DNA of 64,000 nucleotides from Ryuthela nishihirai (GCA_038380435.1 JAWZYU010000013.1:66544446-66608445); one strand, 5' to 3'; shown: positions 54,201 to 59,499, counted from the stretch's first letter. Program-made: numbers and translations. Notes: generated from the sequence alone by a model not told the origin.

Positions 54201-54924
54201 CATCGGATGGGACGTTAAGCCATGGCTCCGTATGCGCGAGAGCGATACCCCATGCACGTTAAAGAACACACTGGATAGCCTTGATGGGAGACTACCATCT
54301 GTCTCCCAACAGCTGTTCCAGTGGGTACCCTCCCCCAACCTTCTCTGAGCCTTCAGAGTCCTTGTGACCTGGCCATTTAGCCCATGGTGTGCAAAGAAAG
54401 TGTCGCTCAGAGGTAACCCAACCCAAAATTCAAACATTTATACGTAGAAAAATAGCTGCATTCATCCACTGCAGGAAAGTTTTAATTACGTTCCTTTTGA
54501 TCTTTTTGTCCACCATTCTCATTTCAGGTCTACGGTTTTAATTCGAGTGCTTAGGAATACTGTTTAGTTGCTAATATACTTCTGCATGCGAATAAATATG
54601 TCCAAACCAATCCAATATTTCCGTAAATAAAATATTGCTTAATGGTGAATATTAATTCTGTCATCTGCAATCTTTTCGTAAAAAGATCTACTTTTCCAAT
54701 AAATTTATCATTGCATGATATCCATTTTGTGTTACATAAGTACATTCAATTTCTATCACTCTCAGAATACCGACAGCTCATGTATAAAATTTTCATTTCA
54801 GGAAACTGAAGATGTTCCTCTTGCATTGAGGAGTGCCATGCTTTTCTGCTTGAAGGAAAGGAATCTTCCTCCGAACCAATGGGCTGCTTTTTCTCTCATT
54901 GGAGCATCCAAACCAAGGAACTGA
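21150..54924 (+). CDS. CHAT-domain protein gene, 3' eight exons
   Basis: Eight exons with AG/GT boundaries join without any frame conflict (junction phases 1, 0, 1, 0, 0, 1, 0) into a 535-residue open frame ending in TGA. The C-terminal 300 residues match the CHAT domain of the caspase/separase clan: a LYQIYLAPVEDELP start, a PH-x-x-L/VPF block, VLAVGNP, HLATHA with a candidate catalytic His388, LLSCCETGLG with a candidate Cys444, GVLGLYRAFFTAGAAGVLVT, and a terminal WAAFSLIGA. N-terminal to this are an acidic repeat linker (residues 145-210) and a short helical region. CHAT proteins of animals often carry TPRs upstream (TTC28-like); those exons were not found here and probably lie 5' of the window. 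Peptidase activity is not shown by sequence alone. Introns total about 32 kb and are packed with transposons, several in sense orientation. Confidence 0.88.
21730..22256 (+). CDS. CHAT gene exon 2, acidic repeat linker
   Basis: The acceptor is TTGCCCAG and the donor ATG/GTGAGT. The split codon gives Gly, then DEDVSHRSPSHITNVSGED, a mixed region with LEFNDEEVVREFMDLLDIL, a basic stretch, and then six 11-residue acidic repeats of the form EEESEIEKELG. It is predicted to be disordered or a charged single helix. Reading past the donor would add only 12 residues before a stop (TAG at 22296-22298); using the donor keeps the frame open into exon 3 in phase 0. Confidence 0.72.
22023..22220 (+). repeat. 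33-bp coding minisatellite in exon 2
   Basis: Six tandem units of 33 bp each encode an 11-residue motif, consensus EEESEIEKELG. Differences are E to D, I to M, S to C and G to E at single positions. The unit length is a multiple of three, so copy-number change would keep the frame. The pattern makes long shadow ORFs on the opposite strand. Confidence 0.95.
22855..23009. repeat. Dispersed repeat module interrupted by a mariner-like element
   Basis: The segment shares TAGAGCTCTAGTATTTCTGC and TTAGAATTAGCGTGATTCCC with the arrays at 9300 and 20477. It stops at TA exactly where the 23010 transposon begins. The expected continuation TTAGATGTATG appears after the far end of that transposon. Confidence 0.65.
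23283..23335 (+). repeat. 26-bp tandem duplication in the mariner-like transposase
   Basis: GTGTACCAGGAACGGTACCC plus GATGAG occurs twice in a row. The core CGGTACCCG/GGAACGG is itself partly palindromic. 26 bp is not a multiple of three, so the duplication shifts the transposase frame. Confidence 0.9.
23643..23857. mobile_element. Palindromic MITE nested in the mariner-like element
   Basis: The 215-bp sequence is an almost perfect palindrome, with arms from CAGTCGCTCAAAAAAGTATC inward to a short centre near 23750. Its ends are Tc1/mariner-like. Removing it restores the transposase reading from QWY to LQESAAEPQ. A shorter relative lies at 33631-33767. Confidence 0.92.
24731..24770. repeat. 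(ATGT)n microsatellite
   Basis: About nine to ten tandem TGTA/ATGT units immediately follow the mariner-like element and the TTAGATG of the dispersed repeat. Confidence 0.95.
24776..25390. other. Intron sequence, no feature recognised
   Basis: AT-rich DNA within the intron between exons 2 and 3. I see only short poly-A/T runs and no ORF, inverted repeat or tRNA-like promoter. Confidence 0.5.
25391..25505 (+). repeat. SINE family A, 3' tail fragment
   Basis: ACCAACCTTCTCTAAGCCTC, CTGACCATTTAGC, a TGTGCAAACGAAGTACC stretch and a CAACCC-like end match the last third of family A in + orientation. The head and core are missing. Confidence 0.7.
26002..26146 (+). CDS. CHAT gene exon 3, start of the CHAT domain
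   Basis: The acceptor is TTTTGTTCTAG and the donor CATG/GTAAGT. Phase 0 in, phase 1 out. It encodes GRYTLLSVEDEDCSNQLRLL, then YQIYLAPVEDELP and PRFTIIPH. The Ly-x-x-L/Y-aPvE-x-x-LP block and the following IIPH are hallmarks of the N-terminal edge of CHAT domains. The Gly that usually follows PH is replaced by Val at the splice junction. Confidence 0.88.
26461..26648 (-). repeat. SINE family B, copy 2
   Basis: A near full-length minus-strand copy. The head at the right reads GTGGCCGAGTGGTTAGCGCG-like and GGGTTCGAGCCCCGG in complement, and the 3' end is ACCCCCTCAAGCAGCTGC at the left, next to an (AT)n run. Confidence 0.88.
26797..28964 (+). mobile_element. Helitron-like unit 1 of 4 (interrupted)
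   Basis: The unit begins A/TCTATGTAATAAAAGG with a (GTCT)n run and TGGCAGCCATAACTCATCGG. It ends with a small hairpin (ACCCGG loop CTGGGT, one pair imperfect), then ACGTTCAGCTAG. A TC start, 3' hairpin and CTAG end placed between A and T are Helitron features. It carries a 1161-bp insertion (27066-28226); without that it is about 1.0 kb. No RepHel ORF is present, so it is non-autonomous. Confidence 0.7.
27066..28226. mobile_element. Unclassified insertion in Helitron-like unit 1
   Basis: The 1161-bp segment is absent from the other three units at the same position. It is flanked by the 7-bp direct repeat TTAAAAT (27059-27065 and 28227-28233). The ends are loosely inverted: CATGGAGAGGGGGAGTCGCC at the left and, in complement, CCATGGAGGTAGG with GGGAGACGCC at the right. 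It has no long ORF. TTAA within the duplication leaves a piggyBac-like origin possible. Confidence 0.65.
28965..30004 (+). mobile_element. Helitron-like unit 2 of 4
   Basis: An uninterrupted 1040-bp unit that starts TCTATGTAATAAAAGG directly after the CTAG of unit 1 and ends GGGTACGTTCAGCTAG. It contains two poly-G tracts and a local inverted repeat near 29035-29085 (ACCAGAGACATTCT and its complement). It has no transposase. Confidence 0.72.
30005..31041 (+). mobile_element. Helitron-like unit 3 of 4
   Basis: An uninterrupted 1037-bp unit, TCTGTATAATAAAATATG to CGCCGGGTAAGTTCAGCTAG. The 3' hairpin ACCCGG(GCAGCG)CCGGGT... is intact: a 6-bp stem and 6-base loop ending about 12 bp before the terminus. 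Confidence 0.72.
31042..33066 (+). mobile_element. Helitron-like unit 4 of 4 (interrupted by a solo LTR)
   Basis: The unit begins TCTATATGTATAATAAAA and ends ACCCGGGCAACGCCGGGTAC with TTCAGCT, where the final AG appears lost or mutated before CTTTATT. The solo LTR at 31841-32835 splits it; without that it is about 1.03 kb. Confidence 0.7.
31841..32835 (-). mobile_element. Solo LTR 1
   Basis: The insertion is bounded by TG...CA on the + strand (TGTTATGAACCC at the left, GGGCATGACA at the right) and flanked by GTAA at 31837-31840 and 32836-32839. Uninterrupted Helitron-like units read GTGGTAACGG at this spot, which proves a 4-bp target duplication. A conserved TTTATT near 32005 would be AATAAA if the LTR runs on the minus strand. 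It also contains a tandem pair of CCTGTGCTCCAAGTCGCTGG. No internal retroviral genes are present. Confidence 0.88.
33408..33540 (+). other. Possible relic or alternative exon
   Basis: After the acceptor CTCTTTCAG there is a 43-codon open stretch reading RYFIVFSLAQTEAVVSEDDF and then GDSGTYPSLRITE before a stop at about 33540. If spliced after exon 3 the frame would continue as PHV-RYFIVFSL. I see no good GT donor, and exon 4 already joins exon 3 cleanly, so this is probably not used. Confidence 0.2.
33631..33767. mobile_element. Palindromic MITE, short relative of 23643-23857
   Basis: The 137-bp element has inverted arms starting CAGTCGCTCAAAAAAGTATC and its complement. It shares GAATTCAGAAAAAATATCTG with the copy at 23643. 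The centre is deleted relative to that copy. Confidence 0.88.
33868..34225 (+). repeat. SINE with a different tRNA-like head and family A body
   Basis: The 5' part, CGGCCGATAACTCAAGGGAC through GAGATCGCGGGTTTCGGATT, looks like another tRNA-type promoter. From about 33999 the sequence follows the family A core (CGATGGGCTTGAAAAAGCTG, GAGAGCCATACC, GTTAAAGAACA) and tail (CCAACCTTCTGTGAGCC). It is either a composite SINE or two adjacent insertions. Confidence 0.6.
34226..35600. other. Intron sequence, no feature recognised
   Basis: AT-rich intron DNA between exons 3 and 4. The only long frames (around 34574-34913, both strands) are low-complexity and mirror each other. I see no family match. Confidence 0.5.
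35600..35870 (-). repeat. SINE family A, degraded copy
   Basis: ATGGGCTAAATGGC, CGTCAAGGCCACCCAGCAA, TTCTTTAACGTGCGCAGG and ATCCGACGGACAGCGGC match the family A tail and core on the minus strand. The tRNA-like head is not recognisable. Confidence 0.75.
36102..36262 (+). CDS. CHAT gene exon 4
   Basis: The acceptor is CTATTTTGCAG and the donor AAG/GTAAAT. The split codon gives Val, then FLYNVPFCAFRDSDGRYLVE and, further on, IIASTPSLRALHLLHDRLSQ. The VPFxAxxDxxGRYLxExY-x-x-x-xPSL pattern is diagnostic of CHAT domains. The spacing from PH in exon 3 to VPF is exactly that of the family. Confidence 0.92.
37606..37815. mobile_element. hAT-type MITE, copy 2
   Basis: This is homologous to 3482-3698, sharing TTCTCAACGTGGGATACGCG, TATACTATAACTATAGTTTT and GGTTGAGAACCAC. 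The flanking target duplication is unclear because both flanks are AT repeats. Confidence 0.8.
37816..37920 (+). mobile_element. Helitron-like 5' end fragment
   Basis: ATAATAAAAGATGTCTGTGT, a (GT)n run and GGCATACATAACTCATCAG with AAAATCAACG match the 5' end of the Helitron-like units at 26797-33066. The rest of the unit is absent or unrecognisable. Confidence 0.5.
37921..39505. other. Intron sequence, no feature recognised
   Basis: AT-rich DNA between exons 4 and 5 with no ORF, TIR pair or SINE head that I can support. Confidence 0.5.
39506..39552. repeat. Perfect 17-bp stem hairpin
   Basis: ATTTCAGCCATCGAGTA at 39506-39522 and its exact complement at 39536-39552 are separated by 13 bases. 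It may mark the end of a small element or an inverted duplication at the start of the ORF that follows. Confidence 0.9.
39540..39715 (+). other. Small ORF with a helix-turn-helix-like segment
   Basis: The frame from an ATG at 39542 reads MAEILESAAKYTGLSEPILF and RRLITMHQTMDSSYKEVD, ending at TGA 39713-39715. The AAKYTGLSEPILFRRL block resembles the helix-turn-helix of some DDE transposases (AAxxTGxSxxTVxRI). It begins inside the hairpin and is not compatible with CHAT exon order, so a transposon fragment is the better guess. Confidence 0.3.
40108..40490 (-). repeat. SINE family A, degraded full-length copy
   Basis: On the minus strand the head remains (CTGAGATGGCTCAG, CCAGGCTCGTAATCTGCAGT, GGTTGAGCCCCAGCTGG), followed by the core (ACGTTACGCCGTGATCC) and tail. 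The A-box region is split by a short TTACTA-type repeat expansion near 40420-40470. Confidence 0.75.
40552..40764 (+). CDS. CHAT gene exon 5, candidate catalytic His
   Basis: The acceptor is TTTCTCTTAG and the donor GAG/GTAAGT; both ends are phase 0 (71 codons). It encodes VLAVGNPRMTYPDIPELPYS, a helix with GVEAENVRDVF, and KNVDILHLATHAYPEDPE. VLAVGNP is the central CHAT strand. The His of ATHA (residue 388) aligns with the catalytic His of the family's HxxxHG motif, but Ala replaces the usual Gly after it. Confidence 0.93.
41010..41920 (-). mobile_element. Solo LTR 2
   Basis: A 911-bp element bounded by TGTTGTAAACCC and GGGCACGACA and flanked by perfect CTAG duplications at 41006-41009 and 41921-41924. 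It shares ends and internal phrases (CCCACTTTCGGGATAATTCC; TTTATT near 41173, AATAAA in complement; an inverted CCAAT at about 41677) with solo LTR 1, so they are one family. It sits in the intron between exons 5 and 6. Confidence 0.88.
42113..42528. mobile_element. hAT-type MITE, second family
   Basis: A 416-bp element that begins CAGTGTCTCGCAAACTTTTT and ends GTTTGCGAGACACTG, with the phrase GCGGCACAC near both ends. The 8-bp target duplication GCATAGAG (42105-42112 and 42529-42536) is perfect. An internal tandem repeat of CGGCACACTGAATCTAA lies near the left end. Confidence 0.93.
43039..43210 (+). CDS. CHAT gene exon 6, candidate catalytic Cys
   Basis: The acceptor is TGTTTGTAG and the donor ACTG/GTAAGT; phase 0 in, phase 1 out. 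It encodes EEIAAHKWDYIMRGCLLLAS, then DGVLKAQEIENVTCRCQLVL and LSCCETGLGKLT. The GxLxAxEI-x-n-LVxLSxCxTGxG pattern is the Cys half of the CHAT active site. By alignment the second Cys of the CC pair (residue 444) is the likely nucleophile, where Ala-Cys is usual. Confidence 0.93.
43614..45083 (+). pseudogene. Tc1-like transposon relic
   Basis: The left end reads CACACTGCTCAAAGTGAAAT after a TA. The right end is the complement of CACTGCTCAAAA, ending at 45081 before a TA. Inside are broken transposase pieces: an N-terminal LPERQQIANMRELEMSLRAI-like helix-turn-helix near 43907, and later QDNAI, PPYSQS and HPLSMYGTL-like blocks standing for the family's PPYSPxLxPIExxWD. Frames are interrupted many times, and a short tandem repeat near 44510-44550 disrupts the middle. 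Confidence 0.8.
45084..46660. other. Intron sequence, no feature recognised
   Basis: AT-rich DNA between the Tc1 relic and exon 7. A moderately GC-richer patch at 45550-45740 is open on both strands but matches nothing I know. Confidence 0.5.
46667..46794 (+). CDS. CHAT gene exon 7
   Basis: The acceptor is CTTTTCACAG and the donor AAA/GTAAGA. The split codon gives Asp, then DGVLGLYRAFFTAGAAGVLV and TLWKIRDDVTLLFMEKFYSV. GxxGLxRAFxxAGAxxVLVxLWxxxDxxTxxxMxxFY is the most conserved stretch after the catalytic Cys in CHAT domains. Confidence 0.95.
47695..48085 (-). repeat. SINE family A, full-length copy with perfect 16-bp TSD
   Basis: A 391-bp copy on the minus strand, with the tRNA-like head at the right (GGTGGCTCAGTCGGTAGCGC, CCAGGTTCGAGTCCCAGTTG in complement) and the tail CAACCCAA at the left. 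CATATACACAAACAAT flanks it exactly at 47679-47694 and 48086-48101, the mark of LINE-driven integration. Confidence 0.96.
48871..51840 (+). CDS. RTE endonuclease-reverse transcriptase polyprotein
   Basis: From the first in-frame ATG the protein is 989 residues; the frame is open from about 48784, so the true start could be further upstream if a base was lost there. It encodes an apurinic-like endonuclease (GTWNVRTL, LGLQETRW, CYAPTEDADEDEKD, LVLGDFNAKVG, GSDHYLV) and a reverse transcriptase (IIPIFKKGDRSSCDNYRGIS, FRSGRGCVDQIF, FVDFKKAFDS, SGVRQGCILSPFLFS, YADDLALL at 51070-51093). The C-terminal region has LRWFGHVARMD and GRPRMRWADNVKQDL. All these motifs look intact, so the copy may be active. 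The architecture fits RTE/BovB-type LINEs, whose endonucleases are often mis-annotated as craniofacial development protein 2. Confidence 0.95.
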   Translation: MPAIRGLFDIVGPTNLNKPNFFKNPTNHFLSAGTWNVRTLHRDYSLDVLMQEFQRYNLDILGLQETRWTGKGEILKNNFKFLYTGREDGKHHQGVGLLLSRHASDALLGYECINERFLTAKFQTSIKNLNVICCYAPTEDADEDEKDRFYGQLQDILNSIKKGDITLVLGDFNAKVGTDSDLWGGVIGPFGIGSCNGNGQRLLQVSKLNGFRITNTYYKHRDIHKYSWVSPDGLHRNMIDYILINSKWASSVRNTRAYRGAEIGSDHYLVKSVLQLKLKKCCARVKKFTFNTETLNDPVIAKAYHDRLLSHYDGHGLLNTEVEEEWGHFKQAFLETNSTLLGKKEQRRQNYLSDKAIELISERRNCRNVLNQYPTSPNRKDYRELNKRVKDQLATDKNLWLDSLADKAEEAVRQHNSRELYQIVNVLCGRKRTGVQGLKDKQGKVIEGEDSLMARWAEHFSDVLNNVVSSTPIVCNDDRCIGSFNVGPITQSEVSLAISKLKLHKSPGVDEITTEMLRAGNVLVITWMTEILNNFYDKGMVPKDFTRAIIIPIFKKGDRSSCDNYRGISLLSVPGKVLSMIVLNRIKNLVDRQLRDEQCGFRSGRGCVDQIFSLRQILEKCLEFQKPLVASFVDFKKAFDSVDRHNLWLIVKSYGIPDKLVNIMKALYNNTESCVRVGTSCSNWFSITSGVRQGCILSPFLFSLVVDYVMRNSLQGKAFGLKWAGDTKISDLDYADDLALLANDVDEMNSFIRTVDETGSTVGLVINREKTKVMKIGQAGCDSVNLNGCSLEQVSQFNYLGSYVTDTGDVRHEINRRIGIAAGTFKNLWRLWRNRRIHLKTKIRLYNSLVLSRVSYGSETWTLCKQDNRKLDAFDSRCLRSILGIRWFNFVTNDEVRQRSLQPPLSSILCRERLRWFGHVARMDNYRLANRVMNSVPRGFRRRGRPRMRWADNVKQDLVRIGVQLPDAADVAQDRYAWRSKLHGLVGPP
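51856..51880. repeat. (GAT)n tail of RTE copy 2
   Basis: About eight GAT units terminate the element. Copy 1 has a longer run of about 14 units at 17846-17888. Confidence 0.95.
51881..52756. other. Intron sequence, no feature recognised
   Basis: AT-rich intron DNA between the RTE tail and a SINE cluster. It ends in an (ATT)n run. Confidence 0.5.
52757..52945 (+). repeat. SINE family B, copy 3
   Basis: The head is CCCGTGGTCGAGTGGTTAGC, with part of the B box deleted (GGGCCCCGGGTTAAGGCATG). The body and 3' end GAGGGGGTATTTATTT follow. Confidence 0.88.
53077..53275 (-). repeat. SINE family B, copy 4
   Basis: A full-length copy on the minus strand. The head at the right includes CCGTCCCGTGGCCGAGTG in complement and GGGTTCGAGCCCCGG. 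The 3' end at the left is AATACCCCTTCAAGCAGC. Confidence 0.9.
53279..53475 (-). repeat. SINE family B, copy 5
   Basis: Tandem with copy 4 in the same orientation, separated by only a few bases of ATAATAA. The head is at 53475. Slight differences such as ATATTAGTAGCCAAGC show these are separate insertions, not a recent duplication. Confidence 0.9.
53476..54038. other. Intron sequence, no feature recognised
   Basis: AT-rich DNA with no element boundary or coding signal that I can support. Confidence 0.5.
54050..54428 (+). repeat. SINE family A, full-length copy
   Basis: The tRNA-like head is GGTGCAGTCGGTAGCGCGCC with AGTTCGAGTCCCAGCTGG. The core has GACGTTAAGCCATGG and GTTAAAGAACACACTGGA, and the tail ends AACCCAACCCAAAA. 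The 11-bp duplication TTCAAACATTT flanks it at 54039-54049 and 54429-54439. Confidence 0.94.
54802..54924 (+). CDS. CHAT gene terminal exon
   Basis: The acceptor is TTTCATTTCAG, phase 0. It encodes ETEDVPLALRSAMLFCLKER and NLPPNQWAAFSLIGASKPRN, then TGA at 54922-54924. The AL-R-A helix and the closing P-x-x-WAAFxLIG strand are the conserved C-terminal end of CHAT domains, so the protein stops about where the domain does. The 5' boundary agrees with exon 7 in phase. Confidence 0.94.
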   Translation, partial: ETEDVPLALRSAMLFCLKERNLPPNQWAAFSLIGASKPRN

Positions 54925-54926
54925 GA

Positions 54927-54932
54927 AATAAA
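54927..54932 (+). promoter_or_regulatory. Candidate polyadenylation signal
   Basis: AATAAA begins two bases after the TGA of the CHAT gene. It is very close to the stop, so a later A-rich signal near 55000 could be used instead; no transcript end is visible from sequence. Confidence 0.4.
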
Positions 54933-56110
54933 AAATACGTCGAATGTAAAGCTGTAATTGCGTTATAATTATGTAAATTATGTATAAATTAATATATTTA
55001 AAATATCAGTGTCACTTCATTATTATGGTCACAACAACTGGAAAAAACCACCGAATATGAATGTTTAAATAGTGTCCAGAGCAGAATACCTTCATGTATT
55101 TTGTAATTATTTTCAACCAAATGCTGGCAGTGACGGTGAACACAATTTTTGGATTCATGGCAATGTTCATGGGGGAAGATTAGTCAAGGAAATAAATCGT
55201 AATGCTTCTGATCAAGAGAGGACTAGGAGACTAAATCAAACAGAAATATTTCATCTTATCTGTAAAATATCGCCTCTTTCGATATTGTTCAGGGGCTTTC
55301 TCTGGCAGAGACTTAAAAGCCACCCTTTTAACCTACCTAGCTCAATGGCAAATCATTATAGACAGCTGGTTACTTTTAAGAGTGTAAAGCGAATGACATC
55401 GAACTTCATTCATCTGTCATTCCCCCATATCATGTAGAGAGCATTGTCCCAAATCGATAATAACTGCTCACCCCATTGGATATACTTTAGGTATCTTGCA
55501 AAGCTTTGATAAAAGATTTCATTTAAAAAGATGAAATGAAAAAAAATCAATTTTTTAATAATAAATTTCATTTGTTACTATAGTTACAAATTGCCCAAAT
55601 TATTGGTTAGTAAGCCCTACGTGGTTTAGGGCTTAGTGTACCTGACTGCTAAGACCAGATGGGTGTAAGTATTTGTATGTTGTATGAAAAACCAGAACAA
55701 GCCTAACATCCAATAGCTTCTAGGTTATCTCCGTCCTTTGTGTAGGGAAGTACCTTCTTCCTTTATATAGTTGAAGATGATCCAGTTTCGCTGATATTGA
55801 TCATTTGAAGGTCATTTGAAGTTCTAAAATTTCCTAATTCACCCACTAAAATAGAATAAAATTTAGATCGTCTTACTGGCATTTGGAATTAGAACTTATT
55901 CTTTTGTAAGACGGGTTCAAATAAGATTTCAATTTATATGATATTTCCGTATCACTTATCTTACAACACGAAAACCAAAGTTTGTGATGGACACTCATCA
56001 TCCTGTAAGTCAAACATACCAATTTCTCCTAATTTAGCGCTATCATTGATGCAGTATAAGGATTTGAGCTATAAAAGGAGAGACTGACTATAACACTTCA
56101 TGTATTGCAA
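54933..56110. other. Downstream of the CHAT gene, no gene recognised
   Basis: One open stretch (55072-55437, + strand, 121 codons, no ATG near the start) has no recognisable domain. A tRNA-like piece near 55616-55670 (CTACGTGGTTTAGGGCTTAG, ACCTGACTGCTAAG) may be a SINE fragment. The rest is AT-rich. Confidence 0.4.
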
Positions 56111-56120
56111 CATAGTTTTT

Positions 56121-56497
56121 CGGGGGTGGCTCAGTCGGTAGCGCACCAGGCTCGCAATCTGCAGTTCCCAGGTTCGAGTCCCAGCCGGGTCAGAGTTGAT
56201 ATCTCCGCAAAATTCCTTTCCCTGCTCAAGGTGAGTAGGGGACACCGATGGGCTTGTAAAGACCGCCATCCGTCGGATGGGACGTTAAGCCGTGGCCCCG
56301 TTTGCGGGAGAGCCATACGCTGTGCACATTAATGAACACGCTGGATGGCCTTGACTGGAGGCTACCATCTGTCTCCCAACAGTTTTTCCAGTGGATCTCC
56401 TCCCCCAACCTTCTCTGAGCCTTCGGGGCCTTTGTAACCTGGCCATTTAGCCAATGGTGTGCAAAAAAGTGCTGCTCAGAGGTGAAACAACCCAATC
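56121..56497 (+). repeat. SINE family A, full-length copy
   Basis: It runs from CGGGGGTGGCTCAGTCGG and CCCAGGTTCGAGTCCCAGCC through the core GATGGGACGTTAAGCCGTGG to the tail GAAACAACCCAATC. The 10-bp duplication CATAGTTTTT flanks it at 56111-56120 and 56498-56507. Confidence 0.94.
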
Positions 56498-56776
56498 CAT
56501 AGTTTTTTCATCTACTCGTTTGCAGAAAAGGGTAACCGAAGCTTAACTGGAAAGGTTCCTCATTCCTCTAAATACTATATTCTTGATTAATTTTGTTGGC
56601 CTCAGGACACACATAACTTACGCCTAATCATAAACTTCCTACTTGTACGAATGGAAATGTTAAACTTTTTCTATCCTATATATTTTTCCATTTAACATTT
56701 CAGCATTGCAATGTAAGAGTATTTTTTCATCAATCAATGCTTGCACTCCCATCTATTATAGGTAGAGATTTAAATA

Positions 56777-58054
56777 CACTGCTCAACATGCGAAATGCCA
56801 CAACATAAAGGAATGCACGAAATGAGAAGAAACGTAGCACACACGTAGACAAGTAGGTGGGAAAGAAGTGATTTAATTTCTGAGGGATTACATGAATGCG
56901 ATGGACGAGGAGACAGTATAATGTGGCCTGAGTGAGTAAGTCGTATGATGGCCATGCTGGGCTATACATTCGGCAACACGACGTGCCATCGAGTGGAAAA
57001 GTCCCTGGATGGTGTACTGAGGTATCAGGGACCATGTGTTTTGACCCGTGTCCATAATTCATCGACATTTGCGAGAGAGTCGTGCAGAGGCGTGAAGTCG
57101 TCTGCCAATGACGTCCCACACGTTCTCTATTAGGGAGAAGTCTGAAGATCACGCTTGCCAAGGCAGCACCTAGACATCTTATAGGCACTGTTTGATGATG
57201 TTGGAAGTGTATGAATACGTGTAATGATACGGCAGCAAAACGGGCTGCATCACCTCATCGATGTATCACCGAGCTGTCATTGTACCCACTATATGTATGA
57301 GTGGTGAATGGTTGTTGTAATTGATAGTGTCCCAAACCATGACACCAGGCTGAGTAGCCATGTGATACTCACGGATGGCAGCAAGATCAACCTGGAACCA
57401 GTCGTCTTCAGACTCTCAATCGGTGATCGTTGGCACTGAGACAAAAGCGAGACTCATCACTGAATACGACAAGGTTCCATTCGTCCCGCCATGCATGTCT
57501 GGTACGGCACCACTACAACCTTGCACAACGATGTGCTGCAATGAGTGGCAATCGTTGCAATGGCTGGTGAGAACGCAAACCTGCCGCAGCCAATCTGCGA
57601 TTCACAGTCCTTGTCGACATAGCATGTTTCGTGATCGGGATCACTCCGATGCAATGGACCTCACACCCTGGTGAGGACGACCAAACTTAGCTACGCAGAG
57701 TCGTTTTGCCCTGTTATCTCCCTCACCTATCACGCGATTGGTTGGCAACTGCACTCATTTACATAACCCTACTGTCGACACATACCCTCCAATTTGCATG
57801 GCACTCCGACAAATATTTACTGGTGTGGAATTTTCTGTGTCGAGTAATGTGTTTCGCGAAAAAAGGTGTGACATGTGTCATGGAGGAGGAAACCTTTATG
57901 TGAATTTGAGATGAGCCAATCAAGTATTTGGGAAGTTATGATCGAAGGCTGAGAAGCGATAAATTAAAATTTGCAATATTCAAATATAAGAAAAGGAGTT
58001 TGAGGTGTGAAATTTTGGTTCTATTACACCTAAGACTCAAATTTTGAGCACAAT
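56777..58054 (-). pseudogene. Tc1-like transposon relic
   Basis: The left end CACTGCTCAACATGCG follows a TA; the right end near 58054 is a weak complement (TTTTGAGCACAATG). On the minus strand a C-terminal transposase block reads LIENVWDVIGRRLHA near 57140, followed by QYTIQGLFHSMARRVAECIA to about 56960. Several stops interrupt it, including in the SPDLSPIE-type motif. The termini resemble those of the 43614 element, so the two may be related. Confidence 0.8.
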
Positions 58055-58205
58055 GTGGGTGGACAGGGGGAATCACTAAAGTTAATGTTTGTTAGAAAAT
58101 ATGCTTAATATTGTTTCATTCAAGATACTAACACTCTCAAAAGGGGAATGCTCGCTTACCCTAATCCTAGAACTAACCCTGACCTAATCGATTAAAAAAT
58201 ATAGT

Positions 58206-58545
58206 CCCTAGGTTCGAGTTCCATTTGGGCCATCGTTGAACTTTATCTCCGCAAAACCCTCCAACCTGCTATCGCTAAGTAGAAAACACTGATGGGCTTG
58301 AAAAGGCCGCCATCCGTCAGACGGGACGTAAAGGTGTGGCCTCTTGTGTGGGAAAGAGCCATACCTTGCGCACGTTAAAGAACACGCTGGATGGCCTTTG
58401 GGCGAGGCTACCATTTGTTTCCTAACAGATGTCCAGTGGGCCCCCTCCCGCAGTCCTTCTCTGAGAATTACGGGTGTTTGTGTCCTGGCCATGTAGCCCA
58501 TTCTGTGCAAAAAATGTGCCATTCAGAGGTAAAACAACCCAACCC
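58206..58545 (+). repeat. SINE family A, 5'-truncated copy
   Basis: It begins at the B box (CCTAGGTTCGAGTTCC). It then follows the core (GACGGGACGTAAAGGTGTGG, GTTAAAGAACACGCTGGATG) and the tail to AACAACCCAACCCA. The A-box half is missing. Confidence 0.88.
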
Positions 58546-58559
58546 ATCAGATGAACATT

Positions 58560-59499
58560 TATCCACGGGGAATGTGCAAAAGAGTCACGCTTTGTGCATT
58601 TGAAGAATACATTGGATGACTTCAATAAAAAAAATCCATCTTTGACAGATGTCCTCAACAGTTACGAAGAAAATCACCATCTTCATTCTCTCCCGTTTTG
58701 AGGTCCGTGTGGCGCGCTAAATACCTGCCAAAAATCTTATCTTAAATTGAAAGTTTCTGATCCACTTAAGTTATGTATGTATTATCGAGCAACTAGCTAC
58801 TTGAAGTATCGTTTAAAGTCATTATTTGAATGAAAACTATCGTCGTGAAATCTTATTTGTACTTATTTTACGATGATGTGAAGTGTGGTGAGTCAAGAAA
58901 AATATTTTGTATGCAAAAACATTGAATTGAAACACGTGAGTTTAATCAGAAGTGGGGTTGAAAAAGATCACTGGGATGTGAAGTTTCGCCTCACCTTAAA
59001 ACTAATGCAGGGCATCAGTTTAGATATTTATAATTTCATGAATGTCTTAGAACTCCCTGAGAACCACCCATAAAAAAAGATGTCAAACACACAAAAATGT
59101 GAAATAATTATGTTTATGATACATTTTAATTTCAACATTTTCTTCAGGAAATGTCGAAAAAAATAAAATAAGATGTACGTACCAATGGAAGTCAGAATCG
59201 ATTTGTTTGTAGAAGAAATTCAGCAGAATATCATAGCTTGTAGACCATCATGTATACTAATTGCAATGATTGAGTCACTAATGGAGTCGGATGATCTGTT
59301 AAAGCCACATTCCTCTCATTGAGGAATTGTTTTGGTGATCGATTAAATAAATGGAAAGCAAAGAGATTATTTCATTGAAAAATAATTTTTAAAGATAAAA
59401 GTTTCATTCTTCGATTCGGTGTTTTTTTTTCTATGTTCTGCTTTTTATTAATAATTGTATTCATGGCTGTCTTAGAATAGGTAGATTAATATATGTAGA
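58560..59499. other. Intergenic, no feature recognised
   Basis: A short GTGCATTTGAAGAATACATTG stretch at 58594 echoes the SINE core. A 62-codon frame at 58885-59073 lacks an ATG and any motif. Otherwise AT-rich. Confidence 0.4.

Noticed and set aside
55072..55437. 121-codon ORF downstream of the CHAT gene as a second gene
   Set aside because: It has no ATG near its start, no recognisable domain and no splice partner; chance openness in this region is plausible.
13234..56170. Genuine tRNA genes at the A/B-box matches
   Set aside because: Each match continues into a conserved SINE body, several have target duplications, and the acceptor stems do not close as in a tRNA.
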